Translations under genes and position numbers: made by a program
Shown here: positions 17,738 to 27,214 of the stretch, in pieces
Position numbering within the stretch: the first letter of the stretch is position 1
How the letters are laid out: each line of letters starts with the position of its first letter
The notes under the pieces: model-generated
Told to the model about the DNA's origin: nothing
Databases searched by the model: none
What the model saw: only the letters and a program-made list of their open reading frames with translations
Assembly: GCA_963720735.1 (NCBI GenBank)
Contig: CAVRGL010000005.1
Coordinates: 62,001-126,000 of the forward strand
From: JBBRHQ01 sp963720735
Lineage (GTDB): Bacteria > Actinomycetota > Thermoleophilia > Solirubrobacterales > 70-9
Length of the DNA stretch: 64,000 nt
Direction: 5' to 3'

Positions 17738-18399
17738 ATGAGACGGTCGCTCAAGAACTGGCGCAAGTGGGTTCGCGCGGGAACCTGCGGGCTGCATGTG
17801 TAATGGTGATGGCAGTCTCTTGGCTGGCGCTGACCGCCCAGCCCGCAACGGGGGACATCGCCGTGGTTGGGGTGAGTCCTCGGCATGCCAATCCGGGAGA
17901 GAAGGTCAACGTCTCCATTGCCTCGGGCATCTCAATCAGCTCCCCCAGAGGAGACGGACCGTTTCCTATTTCGCTCGTTCCTCTCGCCGACACGCCGAAA
18001 CCTCATCGGTGCTACTCAAACGCCGAGGCCACCTGCCTTCCGGCGGTCCTTGGCCCGCCCAGGAAGGCGCCATTCGTATATTTAGGGCGGGCGACCCGCG
18101 TAAGGAACCAGGGCAAGCGATACTTGCAGGAGTACCGCCTTCACTTCCAGGCCCCGGCAGTGACGCCCGGCCGCTACAGCTTCGTGATCTACAGTCCCGG
18201 CTCCTACCCAGGGCCCAGGGCCGGGCTCATGGTCGACTACGGCAAGGACAGTTCCAAGCTGCTTCGAGTCGGTCGAGGCAGCGTTGGTGGTGATGACGTG
18301 GACGGTCTGGGACCCCTGGGGTTCGCTGTTGCGGCAGCGATCATGGGTGTCACGCTAGCTGGGGTGGTTCTTCGCCGACGGAGATCGGCCAGGGGTTGA
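17734..18399 (+). CDS. Secreted or anchored protein with C-terminal membrane helix
   Basis: The ATG at 17734 overlaps the previous stop (ATGA), so it is chosen over the frame start at 17716. The product of 221 residues has a signal helix (ACVMVMAVSWLALTAQPATG), an extracellular beta-rich part starting DIAVVGVSPRHANPGEKVNV, two cysteines in HRCYSNAEATCLP, and a C-terminal helix GFAVAAAIMGVTLAGVVL followed by RRRRSARG. This is a type I anchored surface protein. No enzyme motif is visible. Confidence 0.7.
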   Translation: MNETVAQELAQVGSRGNLRAACVMVMAVSWLALTAQPATGDIAVVGVSPRHANPGEKVNVSIASGISISSPRGDGPFPISLVPLADTPKPHRCYSNAEATCLPAVLGPPRKAPFVYLGRATRVRNQGKRYLQEYRLHFQAPAVTPGRYSFVIYSPGSYPGPRAGLMVDYGKDSSKLLRVGRGSVGGDDVDGLGPLGFAVAAAIMGVTLAGVVLRRRRSARG

Positions 18400-18536
18400 A
18401 GCGATGGAGCCTTGTTTGTAGAGCAGCTCGCTCAATTAGCCGACGCGCTGGCGCCCGTGTCTCCGGAGCTGGCGTTGGTCAGGCTGACGGCCGCGAAGAC
18501 CGCCGTTACGACGAGCGCCACGAGGTCTAGCCGACC

Positions 18537-18566
18537 GGGATCGGTCCGAACAAATGACGCTGGGGC
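18537..18566 (+). repeat. Short dispersed repeat, copy C
   Basis: CGGGATCGGTCCGAACAAAT then GACGCTGGGG, matching copies at 12088 and 13133. It lies 166 bases outside the displaced tRNA-His piece. Confidence 0.6.
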
Positions 18567-18702
18567 ACACCCCAGCAGTTGACGATGAAACGCCCCTGCT
18601 CGGGGTCGAGCTTTCGCCGCAGGCGGCTGGCGTGCGGTGGTCGGCGGGCGGAAATAGGCCCATATTGGGCCCACGGGTTCGTGCGATGGATCGCCCCTAC
18701 AG

Positions 18703-18733
18703 CACGAAACCCCGTGACAGCGGGGTTTTCGTG
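18703..18733 (-). terminator. Hairpin after the displaced tRNA-His end
   Basis: A stem of about 12 base pairs, with CACGAAACCCCG pairing to CGGGGTTTTCGTG across one bulged base and a short loop. It directly follows the displaced 3' part of tRNA-His on the minus strand. This suits the original terminator of that tRNA gene, now separated from the intact copy by the island. Confidence 0.6.
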
Positions 18734-18777
18734 AAGGTGAGCGACGGGACTCGAACCCGCGACCGCCTGGACCACAA
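18732..18777 (-). repeat. Attachment repeat: displaced 3' part of tRNA-His
   Basis: These 46 bases are identical to 22494-22539, which covers the 3' side of the intact tRNA-His gene from the anticodon loop to past its end. Identity stops at the anticodon loop. This is the classic footprint of tyrosine-integrase insertion into a tRNA 3' end. An integrase remnant lies 265 bases away at 19042. Confidence 0.85.
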
Positions 18778-18860
18778 TGCTGAGGTTCCCGTTGATCAAG
18801 GGTGATCCGTGCCTGCCGTAGTGGCTGTACAAGGCCCGAGTTGGCCTGAGTCGTTGGCAG

Positions 18861-18881
18861 ATTGGAACCAGATTGGAATCA
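18861..18881 (+). repeat. Possible integrase arm-type site, left
   Basis: ATTGGAACCAGATTGGAATC plus A is a direct pair of ATTGGAA units. A copy with two differences lies at 22413-22433. Both sit about 60-85 bases inside the two attachment repeats, as integrase arm-binding sites would. Confidence 0.45.
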
Positions 18882-19041
18882 GTATCGGGCTGAACTCCGG
18901 TCTCGATGTGCCGAGCCATGAGGTCCCAGGATGCAATCTTGCGGCGAAGGGCCGTCAACTCGGTAGCTCTGAGCCGCCCGGCAGAGGCAATGCTGAGGGG
19001 TTGGGGCGTTCAAGGTCGGCAACAAGTGCGACTCAGCCGAA

Positions 19042-19488
19042 TCAGGGGGCTGAGAAGGCACGCTCAACCAGGTCGGCTACCTGCGTACCGGGCTGGTAGT
19101 CAGCGTAGATCAAGGTCGTGGCGAAATCTCTGTGGCCCATGAACTCCTGAAGAGTGCGCATCGCCGTCCCTGCCGCAGCCATTCGAGTACCGAATGTGTG
19201 CCTCAGGCTCATGAACGGAACCTCCGGCAACCCCGCTTGATCCCGTGCCTTCTTGAAGCGCTTGAGTAGCTTAGACCGGTCATAGGGCTTGCCAGTATGG
19301 GGGTGGGAGAAGACCAAGTCATCGTCACCTTGCCAAGCAGACCGCTCGAAGTGGCGCTGCAATTCGACCGCGAGGTCGTGCGCCATTGGGACTGAGGCAA
19401 TTGTGAGACGCGTCTTGATCGCAGTGGCGCTAAGCATCGCCCTGATCCGCTCCCTGTCCGCCGTCCCAGGAGCCTCAGCCCGAGCCAA
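19042..19488 (-). pseudogene. Tyrosine integrase, C-terminal fragment
   Basis: The 148-residue frame carries the catalytic half of a phage-type integrase: DDLVFSHPHTGKPYDRSKLL, the LRHTFGTRMAAAG box with its His and Arg, and RTLQEFMGHRDFATTLIYAD with the catalytic Tyr in YADY. Homology fades near 19400, where sequence of a plus-strand secreted gene begins, so the N-terminal core-binding domain has been replaced. It is the probable integrase of the tRNA-His island, now inactive. Confidence 0.8.
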
Positions 19489-19580
19489 AGCGATCGACAG
19501 CTACTGCTCGCCCACCGGTGACTACTGCACGATCGTCACTCGCCAGAACGGTCGCATCAAGCTGATCATTCGCCAAGCGG
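19403..19580 (+). pseudogene. 5' fragment of a secreted-protein gene
   Basis: From a GTG at 19403 the frame gives a good signal peptide (VRRVLIAVALSIALIRSLSA) followed by AIDSYCSPTGDYCTIVTRQN, a motif of small secreted Thermoleophilia proteins. After about 19580 the frame continues as unlike sequence antisense to the lipase gene. Only the first quarter or third of such a gene remains, joined at its start to the broken integrase. Confidence 0.5.
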
Positions 19581-19609
19581 AGGAGTCCCTCCCAACCGCG
19601 CGCGAGTGG

Positions 19610-20590
19610 CTAGCGAGCGTAAGAGCGAACGTCCGGCTCCTGACTCGTCTTCGGCTCGTATGCGATAGCTCGGCTGAGCGCGACGGAGCGCCTCGTCTCT
19701 GCGAACTCGTCCGCCGCCGCGCTACCGATTCCGGGGGCGAAGCGATGGGCGCAGACGTTGCTCGGAAGCCTGGACGCCGCGGGCGCGCGGCGGTGGCGTA
19801 AGGCATCGAGGAGCAGCGCGTACGACACGGAGTCGTACTGGCTGGCGTTGTGGGCGACCTCGCGACCTGGGCAGACGTCTTGAATCGCTACGTTCGTCGC
19901 CCCTCGGAGTGAGGAGGTCGGCGCCGGTCCGTTCTGCGGTTGGACGAATTCGTCGGTCAGCGTTCTGATCGCTGTCCACTGGGATTTCCCCGGCGTCTCG
20001 TTGCGCCTCGCATTGAGCGCACCGAGCAGGTTCGAGCCGGTTCTCTGTTGCAGGAACGCGGGTGCGCAACCGACCGCGCAGACGCCGTCGACCAGGGCCT
20101 TGTCGTCCCCGTAGTCCGTGCCGTGATGGGTGGCAGCGACCGTGACTACGTCGGCCACCCTCTTGCGCAGTGAGGGCCAGTAGCTCAGCGCCCAACGTGA
20201 AAGAAGCCCCCCTTGGCTGTGGCCGTAGATCCCGATATCGCGACCCGCCCGCTTGCGGATCGCCCTGATCGCGGAGACGACGTACTCGGCGCTCACCTGA
20301 AGGTCCCCGAGCGCATAGTCGGGGAGGGTGACGTAGCAGCTTGGAAAGCCCGCCTTCTTCAGGACGCGCCGGAAGTTCACCGTGTCGGCCCAGGTCTCGC
20401 GTCCAGCGGCGCCAGTGCCATGGATGAGCAGAACCGGCTCGCGCTTGGCGTTGCGAATGCCTGCCGAGCAAGTGAGCGCCCCCTTGAGATCGGCGGCCGG
20501 GGTCGTTAGGGGCGGCTCGGCTAATGCGGGCGCGGCGGTGAAGACGAGAATGCACGTCGCGAGCGCGCATCCGCGTCGCGCAGAACGAAC
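19610..20590 (-). CDS. Secreted triacylglycerol lipase-like hydrolase, start codon unclear
   Basis: The minus-strand frame is open from 20653 to 19610. It reads a signal peptide (VRSARRGCALATCILVFTAA then PALA), the oxyanion motif LLIHGTGAAGRETW, the nucleophile elbow YGHSQGGLLS, and a late His in EVAHNASQYDSVSY. This is a complete alpha/beta hydrolase of the EstA/lipase class 2 type. No ATG, GTG or TTG precedes the signal; the codon there is GTT at 20588-20590. The first ordinary start is a GTG at 20380, which would remove the oxyanion motif. The gene may use a rare start or have lost it. It lies inside the tRNA-His island. Confidence 0.7.
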   Translation of the reverse strand, partial: VRSARRGCALATCILVFTAAPALAEPPLTTPAADLKGALTCSAGIRNAKREPVLLIHGTGAAGRETWADTVNFRRVLKKAGFPSCYVTLPDYALGDLQVSAEYVVSAIRAIRKRAGRDIGIYGHSQGGLLSRWALSYWPSLRKRVADVVTVAATHHGTDYGDDKALVDGVCAVGCAPAFLQQRTGSNLLGALNARRNETPGKSQWTAIRTLTDEFVQPQNGPAPTSSLRGATNVAIQDVCPGREVAHNASQYDSVSYALLLDALRHRRAPAASRLPSNVCAHRFAPGIGSAAADEFAETRRSVALSRAIAYEPKTSQEPDVRSYAR

Positions 20591-20742
20591 GATGCTCGCC
20601 CGGCTGCTCTCTGAAATCGAAAGGAAGAGGCTGACGCGGAACAGACTCCAATTCTAGTGGTGCCAGAAAGGGGGGTCAGTTTCGGCGCGCGCCGGTCGTT
20701 GGCACAGTGACCTGGCGAGCACCTCTAAGAAACCGAGTCTCC

Positions 20743-21060
20743 TTACTTGATCGCGTCCAGGTAGGGCCGCAGGTGCAGCTTGCGGATCACCTTGGCGCGG
20801 CTGAGCTTCGCCTTGGCGGCGATCGTCTTCACCGAGACCATCTGGAGCAAGACCTCGATCTGGACCCTGCCGACGTCGGAGAGCCACTTGTCGTTGAGGT
20901 GGGCGAAGGTCTTGGCGGTGGCGAGGCTGAAGTTGGTCGCGGCCGGAAGGCCGAGGTTCCTCGTGATCTGGCCGAGGGGCGGCGGGGCGGGGGAAGTGGT
21001 CCCGTTGTCACCCATGAAGCTCCAGAAGTCGGCCGGATGCCACCGCAGGTACCAATCCAT
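20743..21060 (-). CDS. Small protein of unknown function (105 residues)
   Basis: From the ATG at 21060 the frame reads MDWYLRWHPADFWSFMGDNG and ends RKLHLRPYLDAIK. Third codon positions are almost all G or C, as in real genes here. The second half, LLQMVSVKTIAAKAKLSRAK, looks helical with a possible helix-turn-helix. No family is known to me. It is divergent from the small membrane protein at 21107. Confidence 0.6.
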   Translation of the reverse strand: MDWYLRWHPADFWSFMGDNGTTSPAPPPLGQITRNLGLPAATNFSLATAKTFAHLNDKWLSDVGRVQIEVLLQMVSVKTIAAKAKLSRAKVIRKLHLRPYLDAIK

Positions 21061-21106
21061 GTCCCAGGGTGATTCCGCCGTATCCTTCAACCAAGAGAGG
21101 GAACGG

Positions 21107-21343
21107 ATGACGAACAGGCCACGACGACGGAACAGCTGGATGAAGAGCCAATCGGACAGCTTCGACCCGATCAAACAGGTTGGCGTGGGCGTTGCGATTG
21201 GATTTCCACTCCTAGTCATCGGCGTGCTGTTCTTAGCCATCCTGACCGTATCCGTGGTCGGAGCGACGACCGCGTTATGGCTGCTCGCCATCGCTTTGGT
21301 GTTTGGCGGCCTCGCGGCTGCCCTCTCGGGCCGAATCCTCTGA
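21107..21343 (+). CDS. Small membrane protein (78 residues)
   Basis: The ATG at 21107 is chosen because earlier starts in the frame lie over the minus-strand gene. The product has a basic N-terminus (MTNRPRRRNSWMKSQSD) and two hydrophobic helices, VGVAIGFPLLVIGVLFLAIL and ALWLLAIALVFGGLAAAL. Its function is unknown. It lies in the tRNA-His island. Confidence 0.6.
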   Translation: MTNRPRRRNSWMKSQSDSFDPIKQVGVGVAIGFPLLVIGVLFLAILTVSVVGATTALWLLAIALVFGGLAAALSGRIL

Positions 21344-21454
21344 AGTCGCGGGCGGCATGGCCAATCGGTCCGTGGCAGCGGCAGCGGCACACGAGTGGCG
21401 GCGGTCATAGAAGCGAAGCGGCGAAGGGGTTCCTCCCCCGACCCCCCGGCGCGG

Positions 21455-21483
21455 GATACTGCGCAGGCGATGTCGCAGGAGAA
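21455..21483 (+). promoter_or_regulatory. Conserved leader/start block, copy 3 of 4
   Basis: Plus strand: GATACTGCGCAGGCG followed by ATGTCGCAGGAGAA, identical to the copy at 35595-35623. The ATG at 21470 is the preferred start of the SnoaL gene. No ribosome site precedes it, which fits a leaderless transcript. Confidence 0.75.
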
Positions 21484-21865
21484 CGTCGAGATCGTGCGGG
21501 CGGCCCTGACCGCGTTGAACCGGGGGGATTTGCAGGCGGCTTTCAAAGACGCGGCCCGGGAAGCCGAAGTTGACCTTTCGCGAGCAGTCGGTCTGGACCG
21601 CGGCGTGTATCGCCTCGACCAGTTTCGACGCCTCACCGAGGAGTTCGCCAAGAGCTGGGAGTCCGTTCGGTACGAGGCCGATGAGTTCATTGAGGCCGGG
21701 GAGCACGTGGTGACGCCCTTCACAAACCGTCTCCTGGGCCGCGATGGGGTCGAGGTGCAAGCTCGCGGCACCTGGCTTTGGACGATCCGTGACGGAGTCA
21801 TCACGCGGCTTTGCCTCTATCAAGAGCTGCAAGACGCCCTCGAAGCCGCGGGGCTTCAGGAGTAG
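21470..21865 (+). CDS. SnoaL/NTF2-like protein (MSQEN family)
   Basis: The frame starts at 21395, but the ATG at 21470 inside the shared leader block is preferred and gives 131 residues. MSQENVEIVRAALTALNRGD is the usual first helix. YRLDQFRRLTEEFAKSWESV and the strands around EVQARGTWLWTIRDGVITRL complete an NTF2-like fold, ending LEAAGLQE. A small-molecule binding or isomerase-like role is typical of the fold but not shown. The next SnoaL gene begins four bases after its stop. Confidence 0.8.
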   Translation: MSQENVEIVRAALTALNRGDLQAAFKDAAREAEVDLSRAVGLDRGVYRLDQFRRLTEEFAKSWESVRYEADEFIEAGEHVVTPFTNRLLGRDGVEVQARGTWLWTIRDGVITRLCLYQELQDALEAAGLQE

Positions 21866-21868
21866 GCG

Positions 21869-22270
21869 ATGTCGGAGGCGGACGTGGAGACAGCGCGTCG
21901 GGTGTTTGACAACTTCAACCGGCGTGACAAGGCGGCGTGGCTGGCCGACACTGACCCGGAGACCGAGGTGATTCCGCCGAAGGAGTGGCCCGAGAACGCG
22001 CCGATCCGTGGAGCCGAAGCCTGTTGGGACTTCTACGTTGAGAACACCAAGGCGTTCGAAGAGGGCTACTTCGAGCTGCCCGAACTGATCGACGCCGGGG
22101 ACGACAAGGTCGTGGCGAACCATCGACGAGAGATGCGGGGCAAGGCAAGTGGCGCGAGCATCATCTACGACTTTTGGATCGTGATCACGTTCCGAGATGG
22201 GAAAGGGGTGCGTGCTGACTGGTTCTCCACCCGAGCGGAAGCCCTCGAAGCCGCCGGGCTTCAGGAGTAG
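21869..22270 (+). CDS. SnoaL/NTF2-like protein
   Basis: The 133-residue product starts MSEADVETARRVFDNFNRRD and ends EALEAAGLQE, like its upstream neighbour, but the middle is only distantly similar. Strands IIYDFWIVITFRDGKGVRAD fit an NTF2-like barrel. The gene begins four bases after the stop of the previous SnoaL gene, so the pair is an operon. It lacks the conserved leader, as expected for the second gene of a transcript. Confidence 0.8.
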   Translation: MSEADVETARRVFDNFNRRDKAAWLADTDPETEVIPPKEWPENAPIRGAEACWDFYVENTKAFEEGYFELPELIDAGDDKVVANHRREMRGKASGASIIYDFWIVITFRDGKGVRADWFSTRAEALEAAGLQE

Positions 22271-22412
22271 CGCCCTCAGCCGCCACACCTTGCCTGGACC
22301 TTCCTCCCTCCTCGATCAGCGGCCCTGACCGCTCACTGCTACCGATTCGCTCCAGCTACGGCAACCGCCTAGGCGTATTGCAGGTGCCTGCCGACCGGGA
22401 TTTTTGGGACGA

Positions 22413-22433
22413 ATTGGAACTAGATTGGAACCA
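22413..22433 (+). repeat. Possible integrase arm-type site, right
   Basis: ATTGGAACTAGATTGGAACC plus A, two differences from 18861-18881, in the same orientation. It is about 60 bases inside the tRNA-His end of the island. Confidence 0.45.
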
Positions 22434-22493
22434 AGGTTTCGGCGCACCGGGCTCGGCTCCCCTATGAAATCGGCTCCGCGGAGCCAGTTTCGA

Positions 22494-22539
22494 TGAAGGT
22501 GAGCGACGGGACTCGAACCCGCGACCGCCTGGACCACAA
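22494..22539 (-). repeat. Attachment repeat within tRNA-His
   Basis: Identical over 46 bases to 18732-18777. It covers the 3' half of the tRNA from the anticodon loop plus four bases beyond the gene. The inserted element would span the 3.7 kb between the two copies. Confidence 0.85.
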
Positions 22540-22571
22540 CCAGGAGCTCTACCAGCTGAGCTACGCCCACC
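22498..22571 (-). tRNA. tRNA-His (GTG anticodon)
   Basis: A full cloverleaf of 74 bases: an 8-pair acceptor end including the extra G(-1):C73 pair typical of tRNA-His (GGTGGGCG with CGCTCACC), a D arm GCTC/GAGC, an anticodon stem CCTGG/CCAGG with loop TTGTGGT, and a T arm GCGGG TTCGAGT CCCGT. CCA is not encoded. Its 3' half is one end of the genomic island. Confidence 0.95.
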
Positions 22572-22836
22572 GCGCCGGTCAAATGTAGCGGTCGTTGCCA
22601 CCGCCGGCCCGGGCTGGTCAGGACGCCGCACTACCGGCTGGTGCGGCCCAGCGCAAGCATCCGGCCACTCGAGGAATCGAGAACGGCCGAGTGGGAGGAT
22701 CCCGGCGGGATTGCTGCGAAGATGGCCAACTAGAGAAGAGCGGCAGCGGGGCCGCGCCGAGGGGGCGCGCCTTGCCCGACTAGGGGACGCTAACGACGTA
22801 TCGTCAAGATGACAGCCTGTTAATAGGTGTTGGCTG

Positions 22837-23448
22837 ATGGCCTCCCGGGAGAAGACGGCGGCGCCGCCCAAAAGGCTCCCCCGCGCAGAGCGGCGTGAGC
22901 AGCTGACCAACGTCGCCCTCGAGATCGCCGCCGAACGTGGCTACCAGGGACTCGAGCTCGAGGAGGTCGCCGAGCGCGCCGGGGTGGCGCGAAGCCTGCT
23001 CTACCGCTACTTCCCCGAAGGCAGGCAGGATCTCTATCTGGCCGCCGCCGATCAGGCCGGGCGCATCCTGGCCAGCGACTGGGTCACCGACGATTCGATC
23101 CCGCTCGGCGAGCGCCTCGCCCGCAACTTCGGCCGGATCATCGATCACGCCGCCGAGCCATCCGACGCCTGGCGCCTCTATCGCCAGGCCCGCGCGTCGG
23201 CGGACCCGGAGCTGGTCGCGATCGGAAGGCGCTACCACGGGGTCGTCCTCGAGAGCATCTCCCGGAACCATCTCGGCACCGACCGGCCCCCGGAGCTGGT
23301 CCTCCTGGCCCTTCACGGCTACCTCGCCTATGCCGAGACGATCCTCGACGCCTGGCGGGATTCGGACGTTCCGCGCGAGACGATCACCGAGCTGCTCTCA
23401 CGATCCCTGGTGGCGACGATCGAAGCCGCCGTGGCGCTTTCGGACTGA
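22837..23448 (+). CDS. TetR/AcrR-family regulator
   Basis: The 203-residue product has a TetR DNA-binding domain at residues 15-65 (RREQLTNVALEIAAERGYQG then LEEVAERAGVARSLLYRYFP) and a helical ligand domain after it. It most likely represses a nearby gene. The closest candidate is the exporter gene at 23484-24356, which is convergent, so the target is uncertain. Confidence 0.9.
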   Translation: MASREKTAAPPKRLPRAERREQLTNVALEIAAERGYQGLELEEVAERAGVARSLLYRYFPEGRQDLYLAAADQAGRILASDWVTDDSIPLGERLARNFGRIIDHAAEPSDAWRLYRQARASADPELVAIGRRYHGVVLESISRNHLGTDRPPELVLLALHGYLAYAETILDAWRDSDVPRETITELLSRSLVATIEAAVALSD

Positions 23449-23483
23449 GCCGCCCGGCCGCTGCGGCGCTCGCCGCCGGCCGC

Positions 23484-24356
23484 TCATTGCTCGATCGGCG
23501 GCGGCCCGGTGCCGGTGCGCAGCGCCCCGGCGCTGGCGGCGACCACCAGGCCGATCGCGACGATCTCACGCGGCGCCAGGTCCTGGCCGAGCGCGACCAA
23601 TCCGATCAGCGCCGCGACCGCCGGCTCGAGACTCATCAGCACCCCGAAGACCCCGGCCGGGAGGTGGCGCAGCGCCTCGAACTCGAACGAGTAGGGAACC
23701 ACCGAGCTGAGGATCGCGACCGCCACCCCGAGGGCGAGCAGGCGAGGGTCGAGCAGGTCTCCCCCGCCCCCGGCGATCCCGATCGGGGCGACGAGCGCCG
23801 CGGAGACGGCCATCCCCAGCGCGAGGCCGGTGCCGCCCTCGAAGATCCTTCCCATCGCCGCGGCGATCAGGATGTAGGCGCCCCAGAAGAGCCCCGCGAC
23901 GAGAGCCAGGGCGGTCCCGGTGCCGTCGATCCCCGGGCCCCCGAGCCCACCCGAGAGAAGGACGATTCCGGCCGCCGCCAGCAGCGCCCAGAGCAGGTCG
24001 ATCGGCCTGCGGGTGCTGAGCACGGCGACCCCGAGCGGGCCGACGAACTCGAGGGTGACGGTGATCCCGAGCGGCAGGCGGTCCAGGGCCTCGTAGAAGC
24101 AGAGGTTCATCCCGGCCAGGCAGATCCCGAACAGCAGGGTCGCGCGCAGCGCCGGCCGCGAGTGCCCCCGCAGCGACGGCCGCCAGATCGCCATCAGGAT
24201 CACCGCGGCGAACAGCGTCCGCAGCAGCACCGCACCCTGCGGCCCGAGCCGGTCGAACAGGGTCGTCGCCAGGGCGGCACCCGTCTGCACGGTGACGATC
24301 CCGCCGAGCACCAGCGCGACTGGGAAGACTGCACCTCTTTGCCGGCCGTCCTTCAT
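23484..24356 (-). CDS. EamA/DMT-family exporter (RhtA-like)
   Basis: The 290-residue product has ten hydrophobic helices in two EamA repeats: the first includes LDRLPLGITVTLEFVGPLGV and the second FEALRHLPAGVFGVLMSLEP. The motif LPLGITVTLEFVGPL is typical of the RhtA threonine/homoserine exporter group. Its substrate is probably an amino acid or related metabolite. It diverges from the thioesterase gene with 26 bases between the starts. Confidence 0.85.
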   Translation of the reverse strand: MKDGRQRGAVFPVALVLGGIVTVQTGAALATTLFDRLGPQGAVLLRTLFAAVILMAIWRPSLRGHSRPALRATLLFGICLAGMNLCFYEALDRLPLGITVTLEFVGPLGVAVLSTRRPIDLLWALLAAAGIVLLSGGLGGPGIDGTGTALALVAGLFWGAYILIAAAMGRIFEGGTGLALGMAVSAALVAPIGIAGGGGDLLDPRLLALGVAVAILSSVVPYSFEFEALRHLPAGVFGVLMSLEPAVAALIGLVALGQDLAPREIVAIGLVVAASAGALRTGTGPPPIEQ

Positions 24357-24382
24357 CGCCCGCCGAATCTAGACTCGCCGCC

Positions 24383-24817
24383 ATGCCGAAGGAGTTCAGC
24401 CACCGGATGCGGGTCCGATTCTCCGACTGCGACCCGCAGAACGTCCTCTTCTACGCCAACCATCTCGAGTACTTCGACGTCGCGATCACCGAGCTATGGC
24501 GCGAGGCGACCGAGTCCTATGACGCGATGACCGAGGGCGGGGTTGACATCGTCGTCGCCGAGGCGAGCATCCGGTACCTCTCTCCGGTCCGCTTCGACTC
24601 CGAGGTCGACGTCGCGGTCGCGCTTACCAGGCTCGGCAACACGGCGATGTCATCGCACCTGACGATCAGCGAGGACGGCGAACTGCGCAGTGAGGGCGAC
24701 CTCCGCCACGTGTTCATCGCTGCCGACTCGGGCGAGAAGGTGCCGATGCCCGAGGCGATCCGTGCCGGGCTCGAGCCCTACCTGGTCGAGGTGGTCGAGG
24801 AGGCGGCGGGCGCCTAG
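24383..24817 (+). CDS. Acyl-CoA thioesterase, 4HBT hotdog type
   Basis: The 144-residue product is a single hotdog domain. RVRFSDCDPQNVLFYANHLE holds the catalytic Asp (SDCDPQ) used by 4-hydroxybenzoyl-CoA-type thioesterases, followed by the long helix YFDVAITELWREA and the strands ASIRYLSPVRFDSEVDVAVA. It hydrolyses an acyl-CoA of unknown chain. Its stop lies one base from the end of the convergent lon gene. Confidence 0.88.
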   Translation: MPKEFSHRMRVRFSDCDPQNVLFYANHLEYFDVAITELWREATESYDAMTEGGVDIVVAEASIRYLSPVRFDSEVDVAVALTRLGNTAMSSHLTISEDGELRSEGDLRHVFIAADSGEKVPMPEAIRAGLEPYLVEVVEEAAGA

Positions 24818-24818
24818 C

Positions 24819-27123
<2,305 letters not shown>

Positions 27124-27144
27124 CGCCTTCAAGGTTCTGGGATA

Positions 27145-27174
27145 ACTATAGCGAACAATGATGGTAGATACCAA
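27145..27174 (-). promoter_or_regulatory. Predicted lon promoter
   Basis: On the minus strand a -35-like TTGGTA (27169-27174) and a -10-like TATAGT (27145-27150) are separated by 18 bases. Transcription would start about 15 bases before the ATG at 27123. Confidence 0.5.
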
Positions 27175-27177
27175 TTG
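27156..27177. promoter_or_regulatory. Operator-like palindrome between lon and marR
   Basis: CAAT-GA-TGGTA-GA-TACCA-ATTG: a perfect TGGTA/TACCA core with CAAT/ATTG arms, one arm offset by two bases. It overlaps the predicted -35 element of lon and lies upstream of the marR GTG start. This is where a MarR repressor would bind to control both genes. Confidence 0.5.
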
Positions 27178-27214
27178 TTGGTGCCACCCACTAGATCGGC
27201 TAAGCTTCGCTCTC

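Noticed and set aside
18737..18777. A second tRNA gene at 18.7 kb
   Set aside because: Only the 3' half of tRNA-His is present; the D arm and 5' acceptor strand are missing. It is an attachment-site remnant.
18527..18958. Minus-strand protein containing VVQAVAGSSPVAHL
   Set aside because: That peptide is a translation of tRNA sequence, a common false gene call; the same string appears over the intact tRNA-His.
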